From the NCBI GenBank assembly GCA_036346225.1, contig JARFIW010000831.1, positions 3,100,001 to 3,164,000 on the forward strand: a stretch of DNA of 64,000 bases, written 5' to 3'. Both the position numbers and the translations under genes were made by a program. Of the stretch, positions 11,447 through 23,060 are shown one piece after another. The notes under the pieces were generated by a model that searched no databases, was not told where the DNA came from, and worked only from the letters and a program-made list of their open reading frames with translations. Every line of letters starts with the position of its first letter. The first letter of the stretch is position 1. This DNA comes from Platerodrilus igneus. Its lineage: Eukaryota; Arthropoda; Insecta; Coleoptera; Lycidae.

Positions 11447-14400
11447 ATGATTTTAAAAACTATGAGTGGTTTAATTCCCAAAGAAGATTAAGAAAGATAC
11501 TCGACATATAATTCATTAATAATCTCTCTATAAGTGTATAATAAGGTTCACCCAAAAAATAACTGTAATTGTAAATAAATTCTAGTTTTGGTACGTTATT
11601 ATTATTGTTTGATATTAAATGCACTAAGTACAATAAATATGAAAGTATGTCTTTGCAATTAAATGCAATAAAAACTGTAAATGTACCTTAATCACAATTA
11701 TCTAAGCATGAGTACCGTTTTAGTACTATTGAGACAAAATAAGCAGTAAATAGGCAGTACCTGACGAAAAGTTTCATGAAACCTTTGTCTTACATAGATT
11801 AAATTATTCCTTAAAAGCTTTAGAAATATTAGTCTTGTTATTCGAACGTAGCTGAACCAGCTGCGTTGTATTAATTTTTTATATCATTGAAAATTTACTA
11901 AATTACATTCTAAGAAATTATGAAATCTTGAACTGCAGGATTTCAGATCTGCATGTGGTTGGAAGTAAAGAAATATATACGCACAGGATGCATTCCAAAT
12001 TAACAATATAATTTATGTTCAGGTATTTGTTCCAAGAAATATGGATACGAAGTAAAATTTAAAGAAATTTTATCATACGGATACTTTGATCTGGGATTTA
12101 AACATGAGCTAAATTGAAGAAAAGAAAGTAATTTACTAAGAGTGGTTTTTAAAATTCTGACTTAAAAATCGTCCTTAGAAATTAGACATTGAACACCGAC
12201 TTAAAACCCTGCTTAAAATTCTTCCAAAAACTCAGTTTCATTTTAAAAATGAGTTCTCCGTAGCTCAATTAACCACTACCTTTTTGTACAGAAATCTTAA
12301 CACCGCCTTATGCTTCAAAAATTATGAAAGACAAGATACGACCAAATCATTCTAAATCAGAGAACCAAATGGAGAGAATTCACCATCCGATCAACCAACA
12401 AGTAATACCCAAGAGAAGAGAGAAAATGATATGAATATTAGAATAATATATAGAATTGACAGAATTCAAATCCACCTACATTATGTAATGGATAACATCA
12501 CTACCAATGAAATTAAAGCAGCATACACCCTAGTCAAATGTATATATGTTTTATGCAATTTTAATTGTATTAAATACTTAAATATAATATAATTTATTTC
12601 TGAGGATTTATATTTCTTTATATTTAGGCAAATTCAGAACTACTGTGTGGAATAAACTTAGGTAGGAGAGAAATAGCAAAAGCAAAACTAAAAGGCTCAC
12701 TGGAACATGACAATTTGTCCTAGGCAAAATGGTATCTTACGCTGCTGCTAACTGCGCTACCAAATAAATGGGATTTAAAATAGCGCATAGACCAATCTGT
12801 GAAATTAGAACGGGGGAATGATAGTATTATTTACGGATTAATGTTTTAAGGAGTTCTGTTAATAATGCCTGGCCAGTTAAGTAGTACGTTAGTTGTTTTT
12901 TTAGGTTAATGTATGTATATTTCCAAAAATTACTGTTAATGGAGTTTAAGCTTAGATGGATTTTATTTGGAATTATTTATTAGATAGGTATAGATGATCA
13001 TTGTGAAAGGCTATACAGCTACTCCAGTGATGAATTCATATTTAGGAAAAGCTGTTATTTTGAAAAACTGCTTTAATTTATCAGAAAGTTAAGGAGTATG
13101 TTTAAAGTATGGTTACAAAAGGTGAAAGATGAGGTTACGAGATTTTAGAAGTTCAAAAGTGAGGAGACCTATCCGGAATGATCGTTTTCCGAGTAGCGAA
13201 AATATCGAAAAATTGCTGGGATAAGACGGTTTGGCGCTCTTTATTTTTGACAACTAGTAAAGCCTTTCAGGGTAAATAGTATTTGTAGTTTCGTATCGAT
13301 AATTCTACATGCTTACATTTTTATTATTTTTCATAGGAACCCACTCCCGCACCACTGTAGTTAATCTGTGCACGCTTAAAACTGTTACGTGGTTCCGGAC
13401 CATTCTTAGAAAAATTGAAGTTCATGAAGTATCATTATTTTTACCTGTAACAAAAGTGTATTGAAATGCATAGAAAATGCAACAAGGCATCGAAACAGAT
13501 GTTGCTTAAGAAACAATTGCATAATTGAAGACGGAATAAGAAATATCTTCAACATAAATATTGAAAGCCAAGACACTTTCAGGATGATTTGAAAATTGTG
13601 TGACCCTATGTAGATACAAATAAGTTCGCCAAAATGCGCACAAAGTAGACAACAAACTGTCTAAAGATTTCAAACAGTAATTTCATCACAAAACCTGTTA
13701 AATGACGCAATACTGATGTAAATCATGCAAGAACAACAAATTTGCGAAACAATTCATAAGGAGTACATGGTTTCGTTTAATTGCAAAACGAAAAGCAGTC
13801 GATTTTTAAAAGAAAACCGTGAATAAAAATGCTTAAACGATAAACTTTTAAATTCAAATAGTTTCATGTGATACTCCAGCATTTTTCTAAAAATACTGTA
13901 ACGAAAGTTTTTTGTAATAACAACTGTTCTTTATCATCAACTGATTACACAAGCCTTTCAAATTACTCGTAGCTACAGTTCAATTCTAAAGCACTCAAGA
14001 CAATTTATTTCCAGCTAATCCCTAACAGTACAAATATTAACTTGTTAAAGTTACAATGCTATTTTCTTATTTAACTAACGAAGCACTAAGTATTAATTTA
14101 TATCGATCACTGTAATAATTTATATCACGTAGAGGTACCACTAATTTACTCCATATCACGACTTAATAGATCAAGGCTCAAGTAAAACACTAGTATTATA
14201 GTCAAGCTTGAATTTAGAACTAACTAAAACCTCTAAATGAGCAATTTTATATAATTAATTTTATTGCTCTAGAGCATTCTGAGAGCGCACCAGAATTTAA
14301 ATATTGAAAATGCAGTCGCGTGAAAAGTAAGTAAATATCAGATTATTCACAAAACACAAATCACTAGCGCTACAAACAAAAAATTATAAACAATTTAATA

Positions 14401-14559
14401 TACAAACACCAAGGTAATTGATGTAGCGCAAAATGGCAAGACTGAATCCAGATTTCGAATATCCCATTACTATTGTCCTCATAAAAAGTCATGTAAATAA
14501 ACTACGCTCCTTCCAATAGAACCGCATGCAAGCCCTCATTTATCAACCTTAAGCGCTGT

Positions 14560-15045
14560 CATTTTGTGCAGTCGGCTAATAGGAGCTGTGGATACGCTAA
14601 GTTCGCCTATGACTACTGATGCCGAGGTCTCGGGTTCGATGCATGACACGAGCTGCTTGAAAAATGTTAGACACGGTTTTTCAGAAAAAATATACCTTCG
14701 TTCGAATGAGAGGTTAAATCTAGGTTGAGTGTGTATTGTCATGCACGACAGCTATAAGTAAATCCATAAGCTCCGTGGATCAATTGAGGTCGCGCGTGAC
14801 TCAAGGTATCTGGTTATATTACCGATATGAACCACTTAAACGATAGACGATGAGCATATTTCAGAAAAATTCGCCTTTTCGTTTGGACGAGAAATTAAAC
14901 GTAGATGATATGTCCATGTTATCACATATAGTATAAATTACATACCTTGCGTGGCATACAAAGATACAGATAATTAATAAATTTCGAGGTACAAAAATTC
15001 GCATTTCGTGAAGCAAGAGTAAACTCAAATGAGGGTCAGCTAATA
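14560..15045 (+). mobile_element. Dimeric tRNA-derived SINE, left-arm copy (B)
   Basis: First monomer: a tRNA-like head with B box TCGGGTTCGATGC (near 14630), then gcttgaaaaatgttag, tttttcagaaaaa and cgttcgaatgagaggttaaa. It is followed by cgcgtgactcaaggt, the start of a second, more diverged head and body (cacttaaacgatagacgatgagcat, tttcagaaaaattcgcc, acgagaaattaaacgtag), ending near tgaactcaaatga. The same two-monomer order is found in inverse orientation at 16735-17255. Confidence 0.75.
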
Positions 15046-15075
15046 TGCATGCAGGACCACGTCCGCCATGTTGAA

Positions 15076-15686
15076 CAGGAATGTCAATTTTGTACAAGGA
15101 ATCAATAAAAATGCAAGAAATTTGGGCAATGTTGTGTGGAGTAACAAAAAGGGATGCAAAAAGTTTTGAAGTACTAATTCGATTTTATCGACAGTAGACT
15201 CCATTTTAATTAAGTCGTGTGATTCTAGAAGTCTCATGGCCTCGCTCTCGCGTACCATCGTTGTTGTCACGCGTGGCGTTTGGACTGCAATTTTTAAAAT
15301 AGAATTTTTCAGCTCTCGTATATATCTGTATTACCTTAATTTTCCAACATGTTGCACTATATACTATGTTCGTTGTGCTCTATTTCTAAAAATGCGCCAT
15401 TTTAATTACAACTTGCACTACTTTGAACGTCGTTTTTAAAATAAAAATTTTCAAAACCTTCCTCGTATATCTTTGACTTTGATTTTTGCTACAGCCGCCG
15501 GAAGTTCTGAACGACGAGCTGATAAAAATGTCGTAAACGTCTATAATTTTTGCGACGTCAGGGAGACAATAAAAAAGTAGGAAATTCCGACCATATTTTC
15601 CGCATTAGGCAATAACATTGCGGAAAGTTAAGACGTCACGATTGGATTTTCTGCTCAATTTACATACTTTTCAATTTTGACTATTT
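15076..15686. other. Spacer of inverted repeat 1, left part
   Basis: No gene seen. Two loosely similar blocks (tttttaaaata..aatttt..ctcgtatat near 15288 and near 15430) hint at an old tandem duplication. The open frames here are short and without family features. Confidence 0.4.
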
Positions 15687-16036
15687 CAATCAATCAATCA
15701 CTAATCACAGTATTCCCTTTCGGGGTAACCAACCTACCGCCTCTATCTGGGGGATATGCAGGATATAGCTCTAGTCTATTTCACCACGGTTACTCTCAGC
15801 ACCATTCACTATCTTTCTCCGCAACCCTAGGTCCTTACACACTTCCTTTGGCTTAGCAAATTCATAAACTGCTTTGGGCATGCTATTTTGTTCTTCAGAC
15901 TTATCACGTGTTGTTCTTTCAGAACCTCCTCTACTACATCCAACCATCCGTTACGCGGTCTGCCCCTTGTAGCGCTACCAGTCATCTTACTTGCACATAT
16001 ACGCTTGGTAAGTCTTACCAAGACTACTTCAAACAT
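15687..16036 (-). pseudogene. 5'-truncated RTE-like LINE fragment, second subfamily
   Basis: The minus-strand frame at 16036-15827 reads ..KRICASKMTGSATRGRPRNGWLDVVEEVLKEQ.., the conserved C-terminal GRPR-W-D-V-E block of RTE-like ORF2. Downstream comes a short 3' UTR and a tail of GATT units (15709-15687 in the minus sense). The RNA-templated simple tail and the 5' truncation are typical of this group. It is distinct in sequence from the LINE at 1-3100 and 40485-44477. Confidence 0.8.
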
Positions 16037-16699
16037 ACTAATATAAAATCGAAGCGGTCATCTTTAAAATCCAACTTTTTTTACTTGCCCTGTATATGAG
16101 TTTTTTGCTATATCCTGGACAACTTTTTAATTTTAGAGATAAATGAGTTGTATTTGGGCGGATTCCTTTACCTAGATTACATTTCTAGGGGAACAACACG
16201 CAGCATTGCTTTTTTACTTTTAGGTTCTTCGCCGAGATTACGTTTTTGACGGAACTTTTAGAATTTTGATCTGCCGATACATTTTATTTTAGAGAACTTA
16301 ACCATTAAAAACTTTTTTTTTTTAATTTTCTGGAGATTTTTTTGTCGCACTCGGTTGTTAAAATTATTAGCAGAATTAATAAACACCTTCTCACACGATA
16401 ACACTGCTAATGCACTTAGTCTTTCCTTTCTATTTCGGTAATTTTTGGCATCGTACAGCACCACCAACATATAAATAATACAACACACAAATACAAAAAT
16501 ATTTTTATAATGCACATAGTAAAAGCAGTAATAGATAACGTTTAAAAATCTAAACGAACCCACGCAAAATAGGTAAAAAAAGCCTCTAAAACTGATAGGG
16601 AGCAACTGTCAGCAATGCTCCGACGAGTCATAAGATGCTGTTAATAAAACTTTATTGCATCAGTATGCCAGATACGACACAATGATATTATATAGTTCG
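16037..16699. other. Spacer of inverted repeat 1, right part
   Basis: Nothing recognised. A minus-strand open frame (16258-16605, 115 codons) is Phe/Lys-rich with no family features, as expected of AT-rich noncoding DNA. Confidence 0.45.
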
Positions 16700-16734
16700 C
16701 TATATATAATATCGTCCATGGCCGACGTGCCCTG

Positions 16735-17255
16735 CATTCTTATTAATTGATCGTCATTTGAGTTCACTCATGCTCCACGAAAAGGTTCTAGATTGATTAG
16801 AAAACCAATTTTTGTACCTGGAAATGTATTATTTATGTGAATCTTTGCCATGGCAAGCCAGCTATGAATTTTTATTATATATGATAACGTTACACATGGG
16901 TCTACATTTAGTCTCTCATCCGAACGAAGGCGAATTTTTCTGAAAAATGCACATCGTCCATCTTTCAAGCGGTCCATATCGGAAATATAATCCGAGACCT
17001 TGAGTCACACGTAATTCCAATTGACCCAAGAAGCCGTTCCAATGAGTTTACTGTATAATTGGCATGCACGACAACACACACTCTAAACATAGATTTAACC
17101 TTTCATTCGAACGAAGGAACATTATTCCGAAAAACTGTGTCCAATATTTTTCAAGCAACCCTTTTTGTATCGAATCTGAGATTTCGGTATTAGTAGTCAT
17201 AGGCAAACTTAGTTTATCCACAGTTCCTAGTGGCTGACCACGATATGACGGGGCT
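16735..17255 (-). mobile_element. Dimeric tRNA-derived SINE, right-arm copy (C/D)
   Basis: On the minus strand the first monomer runs from 17255 (ctatgactactaataccgaaatctcagattcgat, a decayed B box) through ttgcttgaaaaatattgg, then tcgttcgaatgaaagg to 17050. The second monomer starts with cgtgtgactcaaggtctcgg (about 17020) and runs to near 16735. It is colinear with copy B, and both monomers are diverged. Confidence 0.75.
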
Positions 17256-17529
17256 AAAGGACACATTGGTGAAAGTTGACAAATAAAGGTTTGCATGCGA
17301 CTCTTATGGAAGAAGCCTGGTCTATTTATATGCCTTCTTAAGAGGAAATAGTACTGGAATGTTCGAGAACAGGCTTCATTCAGCCTTGTTATTTTACGTT
17401 ACTTTAATTACCTTAGTGTTTGTATATTGAACTGTTTATAATTTTTTATTTGTACTTTTAAAGATTTGAGTTTTGTAAGTAGCTGATATTTACTTATTTT
17501 TAAGTGACTGTACTTTTACCATAAAAAGA

Positions 17530-17920
17530 ATCGCACAAATTAAGCACTAATTTTTAACATAGATTTGTTTTAAAGAATCTCAACCTTTGTTTATCATGAA
17601 GTAATCAGGAACCAGGAATTCAAATTCACGCCAAAATGAAAAGTACAAATTCTATGATTTATCGCAAAAATTAATTTGATAAAAGTACTAATATCTACTA
17701 TTTTTAAATCAAAATATTCAACAGTACTGTAATAAACCCTTGCTAAGTCTACTCTTGATCGAAATGGTACAGCAGAACGTACACGAGGCAACTGTACATA
17801 AAGGATAATTGGTAGCCGCCCTGTGGCGAGACATCTTCAGATGAACTTGATTGACAGTTTACAAGAACTTGCATTTAATAACTTTATTAAACTAAAAAGA
17901 GGAACCTTCTGGATATTATT
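17530..17920. other. Extra segment in the right arm
   Basis: About 390 bp absent from the left arm between matching flanks (gactgtactttta and agaatactctagaacaataaa). It contains ctgaagatgtctcgccacaggg in reverse near 17830-17851, which recalls the ends of Penelope-like elements but lacks the GAAA of a hammerhead core. Exact borders are unclear. Confidence 0.4.
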
Positions 17921-20091
17921 TTTATAATTATATGCGGCCTTAGAATACTCTAGAACAATAAAGTTAAGTATATAAAATTACCTGTTCATAGGTTTTAGTT
18001 AGATCTAATTCAAGCTTTGATTAGAACACATTAAGTTGTTATATGAAGTAAATTAGTGGTAGCGCTATGTGATATAAATCTTTGTAGTGATCTATATAAA
18101 TTAGCACTTGGTGTTTCGATAGTAATTAAAATGATATCATTGTAGGCATGAGAAGTTAGTATTTGTACTGTTAACGATTAGCTGGAAATAAATTATGAGT
18201 GCTTTAGAATTGCACTAGCTACGATTAGTTAGTTGCTGTTAGCTGCTGTTATTACAAAAGAGTAAGTATCAAAAGAAGCTATTTAAATTTAAAAGTTTAT
18301 CGTTTAATCGTATTTATTTAAGTTTTATACTGAGTATTTTATTCTCGGTTTTTAAAAATTGAGTGCTATTTGTTTTTAATTGAAACAATACTATGTGCCA
18401 CTTATTAACTGTTTCGCATGTTTTTGTTTTTCTTAGTATACGTCATTTAACAGGTTATACAATAAAATTATTATTTGGCATCTTTAGGCAGTTGGTTGTC
18501 TAGCAGTGTGCAAATGAACGTTGATCAACTTATTAGTTTCTACATAGGATTCACGAAATTTTCAAGAATGTGACTTTTCCTTCAATTTTTATGTTCAAGA
18601 TATTTCTTATCGCATCTCTAATTAAGCAATTGTTTCGATACGTTTTACCTTTTCTTATGTATTTTAAAATCATTCTCATATATACACGTTTGTTACGAGT
18701 AAAAATAGCGGCACGTTACGAATTTCCATTTGCGTAAAAGGGGCGGAAACTCCGTAAAAATTTTAAGAGTGCTCTGGCTAACTACTGAGATGCGGGAATG
18801 GGTTTCCATGGAAAAAATGATAAAAATAAAAATATAAACGCGTAACATGGCCGAAATACAACACTACTTTACAAATACCACTTACCTTAAAGGCTCTCCT
18901 AGTAGTCACAAATAAACAGCGCCAAACCGTCCTATCCCAGTAATTGCTTCGACAATTTTGCTACACAAAAACTGTTATTCCGAATAGGTTTCCTTGCTTT
19001 CACAGGTTTAAAATCTCCTCACCATCTTTCACCTTTCGTAATCATACCTAAAAACACTCCTTAACTTTCTGTTAAACTAAAGCAATTTTTTAAAATATGA
19101 CTTCATCACTGGGGTAGCTGGATATCCTTTCACAATGATCACACATACCTATTTTACAAATAACTTTAAATTCCATCTAAGCTTAAACTCTATAAACAGG
19201 AATTTTCGGAAATATACATACATTAACCTAAAAAGAACAAATCTATAATCTCCAACTGGCTAGGGATTTTAATGGAACTCCTTAAAAAACATTAAACCGT
19301 ACATAATACTACTATTTCATCGTTCTAGTTTCACAAATTGATCTATACATTTTGAATCCCATTTATTTGGAAATGTCCTTAATAACAATCCAGACAAAAT
19401 AGCGCAATACCAAATGTTTACCTAACCATTGTAATGCCCTTTAAAAATACTGAGTTTGCACTCTTTAACTAATAATAACCTCACAATTGAACTGATATCT
19501 ATATATTTCTTACTTTTTAAAATGTTCAAAGTTCCTTCGCTAATAATATGCTTAAATTTAAACAAAACTATTTCCGTCGCTATTTTGTAGTCCAATTGAA
19601 TAATTATGTAACCGAATATTAATTTCCCACTATATAGATAGATGTTATTTTTATTTAAATTCCACAGATGCTTAATTATACATCATAGACAAACAAAAGC
19701 TCATATGGTACTCACGGTTTTAATTTTCCTGATTATTTTTAAAACTAAAAACACAGGATGTTTAATTGCTCCAAGGAATAGTTTGAAACTTGGACATTGA
19801 TAATTCGCAGATGTCGCTGTGTTAGAATGCAGCTGGGATTGCGATATTACGTATAATATTTCTGGTTATTACGTCAATATCTCAATATGAAGTAGTTTGT
19901 GCCTTTCTTCTTTGGTGTAATATAAAAGTACTTTGATAGGAAGATATTGTTTACTTTAATTTAGGTGAAGAAATTGCGCCATTATTTCGTAATAGAAACC
20001 GCTACTGTTTCAATTAGCTTAATGCTAAGCTTTAAAGATGGCAGCAGCTAAATTAAATTATTACTAGTTTCTTTTTGTGATCACTATTACA

Positions 20092-20425
20092 AAGTTTTTT
20101 AAATGTGGTGCTACAGACGTATGATGAATATATCAAGGACAAACAAAGGTAAGAAAAAAAGAGGTTCTAAAAATAGTAGGGTAAGAATGATATCTGTAGA
20201 AAAATAGAAGAGATAGGATGATAGGACACGTTCTAACGCATGAGGGACTAATGCGGGATATATTAGAAGCAGAGAAAGGAATAAGAGGTAGGCGTCGAAC
20301 TATTGCACACAGATAGTGAAAGATGTAGGATGTAAGAATTTCAGGAAAATTGTAGGTTAGCTCAGAATAGGAAATAATGGAGGTACGTGTTCACCCAGTC
20401 CCAGCACTGAAGACCTAGTGATGAT
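20092..20425 (+). mobile_element. 5'-truncated RTE-like LINE tail with target duplication
   Basis: Matches the last 330 bp of the LINE family at 1690-2000 and 3000-3090 (gtggtgctacagacgtatgatga.., tattgcacacagatagtgaaagatgtagg, gaagacctagtgatgat). ACTATTACA flanks both sides (20083-20091 and 20426-20434), a clean 9-bp target duplication that sets the insertion limits. Confidence 0.85.
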
Positions 20426-20434
20426 ACTATTACA

Positions 20435-22086
20435 GATTATAATTTTTTGGGAAAAACACAAAAGATGTCTTGAAAACCTAGCTTGGTGCTGAGTGTATTT
20501 ATTTACAATTTATGTATCTTCGACATTGTACATTTCTTTTGCTGCGTTTAAGGACGCATATTGAACTTAAGCAAATACAATTACTTTTAAATTTTGTACC
20601 TCTACGTTGTGATGCAATTTAATATACCCTTGTATATCCCTACACACCTTTATCCGCCACTTTTTTCGACAAATTGTGTGTCAATGTAAACACTTTCCAA
20701 TGAATCCTGCAAAATGCCAATGCAAGTTTTTGCTTAATAGAGCAATAGTTACATCTAGGGTTAAATCATTAAATGCAAATTAATAACCTTTGCTTTAAAT
20801 TTCAATTTCCTAAGAATAAAAACGCCTTAATATACTTGACAACACACAAAATCTCATTAATTATACAATCAGAAAACTATTTTAGAGCTACTTAAATATT
20901 TAATTGGCATTAGCAAATAAAACAAGTTGGAGAAGCAACAAAATAAGATCAGGGATGCGACTCGAGACAAGTGAACAAGTTCTACACCACGTAACCATAT
21001 GCCATGTGACACCATGAGAATATCCGTTGGGAACTGGTATTACACTTTTTAACGTAGCAGAACATATTCTGTGAACATCATGTCGTCATCGTACACATCA
21101 TTGTATTTTTGAACGCCACATTCCAGTTCTTTGTTTGAGGTCTTAAATTTCAAAGATGCAGACAAAAAGGTGAGAAATAAAGAAGTGATGCACGCTAAGA
21201 ACGCAAGCATAGAAAGGTAAATGTGAATAATAACTAACCTCATAACTGTCTGTGAAAAATATTTAAATACAGTAGGTGTTTGATTTATGTTTGCAAGACA
21301 TATGGAGATTTTGTAACGTGAGGATGTGGATACAAATGCACTTTCTAACGCGAAAATTGGAGTTTTTGTTTAATGCAGTCTATAAACGTTGATTTCCATA
21401 CGGAATACAATGGTATAGTTCTAATTAATATAAGAAACTTAAAAGATAATACATAATATCCATAAATTTCAAGATTTAAACGGATTCAGTGCCCACGCTT
21501 TCTATAAACGTCAATGACTGGTTAAATTCGTGAGAATATGATTTCAACATTGAACATCTGGAAAAATTGAATATTCAAAAACTAACTAATTGTAATAAAA
21601 CGACATGAATATTTTACACAAACCCAATCATTCAATGGCAGATACGATATGTACAAGGTGTTCCTATATATTGGCCATAGAAAAATTCAATTATTCTTCT
21701 AATTTATTTTCAAACGGATACCCCAATCAATATACAACAAAATGTAACAACATAGACATTACATATTACAAAATAGCAATAACCTAACAGGTTGATGAAA
21801 CATTAGTAAAGTATACAAAATTTGATAACCATCAAAATGTGCAAAAGTATTTAAAATAAAGTCAACCGCATAAATCGTAGTCCTCTTACTTAATATAGTG
21901 AGCAAACACTGCGTACAAATGTAATAAACAGATATTGATTTATTAAGTCTGCCTTAAATTTATATTTTTGCAGTTGTCATATGTTTCCAGTACATAATTT
22001 TAGGTACCCTATTTCAGTTCCATAAAAAAATAGATTAAAATATTTACATGTTACGACTAGTGCGTGCTCTGCTTGAGTTCGTTTAG
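20435..22086. other. Unassigned stretch with one small membrane-peptide open frame
   Basis: No repeat recognised. The minus-strand open frame 21243-21049 codes 64 residues starting with a long hydrophobic stretch (about residues 3-30, signal-peptide or single-pass like) and a hydrophilic acidic end (YNDVYDDD). A tttttcacagacag acceptor-like string sits just before its ATG. I do not recognise it, and it may be chance. Confidence 0.3.
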
Positions 22087-22088
22087 TA

Positions 22089-23058
22089 CGTGGGGTGCTC
22101 GATATGTATCGGGGACTGACAACACTAGTGTTGCTAGGCGCGATGTGACGTTTCTAACCTAAAGTTTGACATTTTTGATAGTATACATACTTATAACATT
22201 TTGCCTTATGAACACTATTTGTTTTGTTTAGATTGAGTTGAAAATTTCGTCTCAGTCAAAAAAATGGAATTAACTCAATAACATTTTCGTGCAACGATTT
22301 TTTACGAGGATTATCTCCACAACAGTGCCTGAATCAACTTATTTTGACTTTTGGGGAAGAAATTCCAACTAAAACCACTGTATATCGTTGGCTGTGGTGG
22401 TAGTTTGCTAGCGGATGAATTTAAAGAAGGTCATCCAAAATCGACCGTTATGCTAGAAAACATCGATGCTGTGCGCGAATTGATAATGCAAGATCGTCAT
22501 GTGACTTATCGTGAGATTTACGCATCCCTAGGCATTAGTATGACAAGTATGCATTCGATATTACATGAACATTAAACTGTGATAAAGCTATGTGCACGTT
22601 GGACCCCACATAATTTGACAATCGCTCAAAAAATTTCGTAAAAATAAAAAAAATAAACCGACGACGTCGAATCATTCTCCAAAATGACAATGCGAGCTCT
22701 CACACATCGGCTCAAACAAGTGACCATTTAAGCACTCAAAACATCGAATTGATGGGTCATCCGCCGTATAGCTCTGATTTGGCACCTAATGATTTCTTTT
22801 GGTTCTCACACGTGAAGAACAAATTGGGGGGACAACGATTTTCTGCACCAGAAGTGGCGGTTGATGCGATCAAAACCATGTTTTGGAGATATCTCAATCG
22901 GAATGGAAAAAATTGCTATGAAAATTGGTTCCAACGTACCAACGTATGCAAAAGTGTATCAATCATCGTGGAGAATATTTTGAAAAACAGTAAAGAAGTT
23001 TTCACACCTTAAGTTTTGTTTTTGTTACTTATTTCCAATACATATCGAGCACCCCTCG
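22089..23058 (+). mobile_element. Internally deleted mariner transposon
   Basis: Terminal inverted repeats CGTGGGGTGCTCGATATGTA (from 22089) and its near-complement ending at 23058 (revcomp CGAGGGGTGCTCGATATGTA) differ at one site over 20 bp. TA flanks both (22087-22088 and 23059-23060). The 970-bp length is short of the usual 1.3 kb because the central coding region is missing. With good ends it would count as a non-autonomous copy. Confidence 0.95.
22264..23012 (+). pseudogene. mariner transposase, central deletion and stops
   Basis: D,D34D transposase of the mariner group. ATG at 22264 opens MELTQ, followed at codon 6 by a TAA (from CAA). The N-terminal DNA-binding region is frameshifted until the 22351-22575 frame, which holds LLADEFKEGHPKSTV and AVRELIMQDRHVTYREIYASLGIS (the helix-turn-helix linker region). 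About 110 residues, including the first catalytic Asp, are gone after PHNLTIAQK (near 22600-22640). The sequence resumes at RRIILQNDNASSHTS and continues to HPPYSSDLAPNDFFWF (22749-23012), which carry the second and third Asp. The C-terminus ends at 23012. Family call is certain; the subfamily (irritans/cecropia-like) is from memory of the motif style. Confidence 0.95.
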
Positions 23059-23060
23059 TA

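Larger units (their letters stand above)
10729..11494 (+). mobile_element. Non-autonomous element with perfect 58-bp terminal inverted repeats
   Basis: 10759-10816 and 11437-11494 are perfect 58-bp inverted repeats. The left side extends about 30 bp further (TGAATGTTTGTTGTGG at 10729), a boundary shared with a second copy at 33193. Inside are three 70-bp tandem repeats and a 14-bp inverted repeat (11268-11281 / 11361-11374). AGATACTCGA lies at both borders (10719-10728, 11495-11504) and may be a target duplication, although part of it could belong to the repeat itself. There is no coding capacity. A hammerhead-like fold ends exactly where the right inverted repeat begins. The class is uncertain: a Penelope-like derivative or a long-TIR DNA element. 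Confidence 0.7.
10546..12742. mobile_element. 2.2 kb insertion splitting the left unit A copy
   Basis: Unit A copies at 35570 and 19390 read straight across this point (revcomp 'tgtattgttgtc..cattta' then 'caaataaatgg'). Here the sequence runs 'attgctgc', departs, and resumes after a second 'tgctgc' (12743-12748) with exact spacing to caaataaatg. The repeated TGCTGC (10540-10545 and 12743-12748) is a plausible 6-bp target duplication. The insertion has no long open frame. It contains the TIR element at 10729-11494. Confidence 0.6.
10150..15075 (+). repeat. Left arm of inverted repeat 1: unit A (split) plus dimeric SINE
   Basis: About 10150-10545 and 12743-15075 match, in inverse complement and in the same order, the block 16700-19780. 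Anchors are 'ttagttttaaaaataatc' (10181 versus near 19740), 'gagtgcaaactcagtattttta' near 10470, 'aaataaatggga', 'gacggtttggcgct', 'acccattcccgca', 'tatttccagctaa', and the SINE dimer at the inner end. By eye the arms are roughly three-quarters identical. The gap from 10546 to 12742 is an insertion absent from the right arm. Unit A has no open frame and its class is unknown. Confidence 0.75.
16700..19780 (-). repeat. Right arm of inverted repeat 1: dimeric SINE plus unit A
   Basis: Inverse-complement counterpart of the left arm. It is continuous where the left arm is broken at 10546-12742, and has its own extra segment at about 17530-17920. Inner landmark 'ggccgacgtgccctgcat' (near 16715) matches 'atgcaggaccacgtccgcc' (15047). 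Outer landmark 'tagttttaaaaataatc' in reverse lies near 19735. It ends where a reverse-oriented ttccttgg motif (near 19770) matches 10155. Confidence 0.75.

Noticed and set aside
10719..11504. AGATACTCGA as a certain 10-bp target duplication
   Set aside because: The second copy at 33183 has a similar preceding string (aaatactccc), so part of it may belong to the element; kept as possible only.
17831..17852. ctgaagatgtctcgccacaggg (minus) as a further hammerhead core
   Set aside because: The CUGANGA string is present, but no GAAA follows and no stem III or triplet can be placed.
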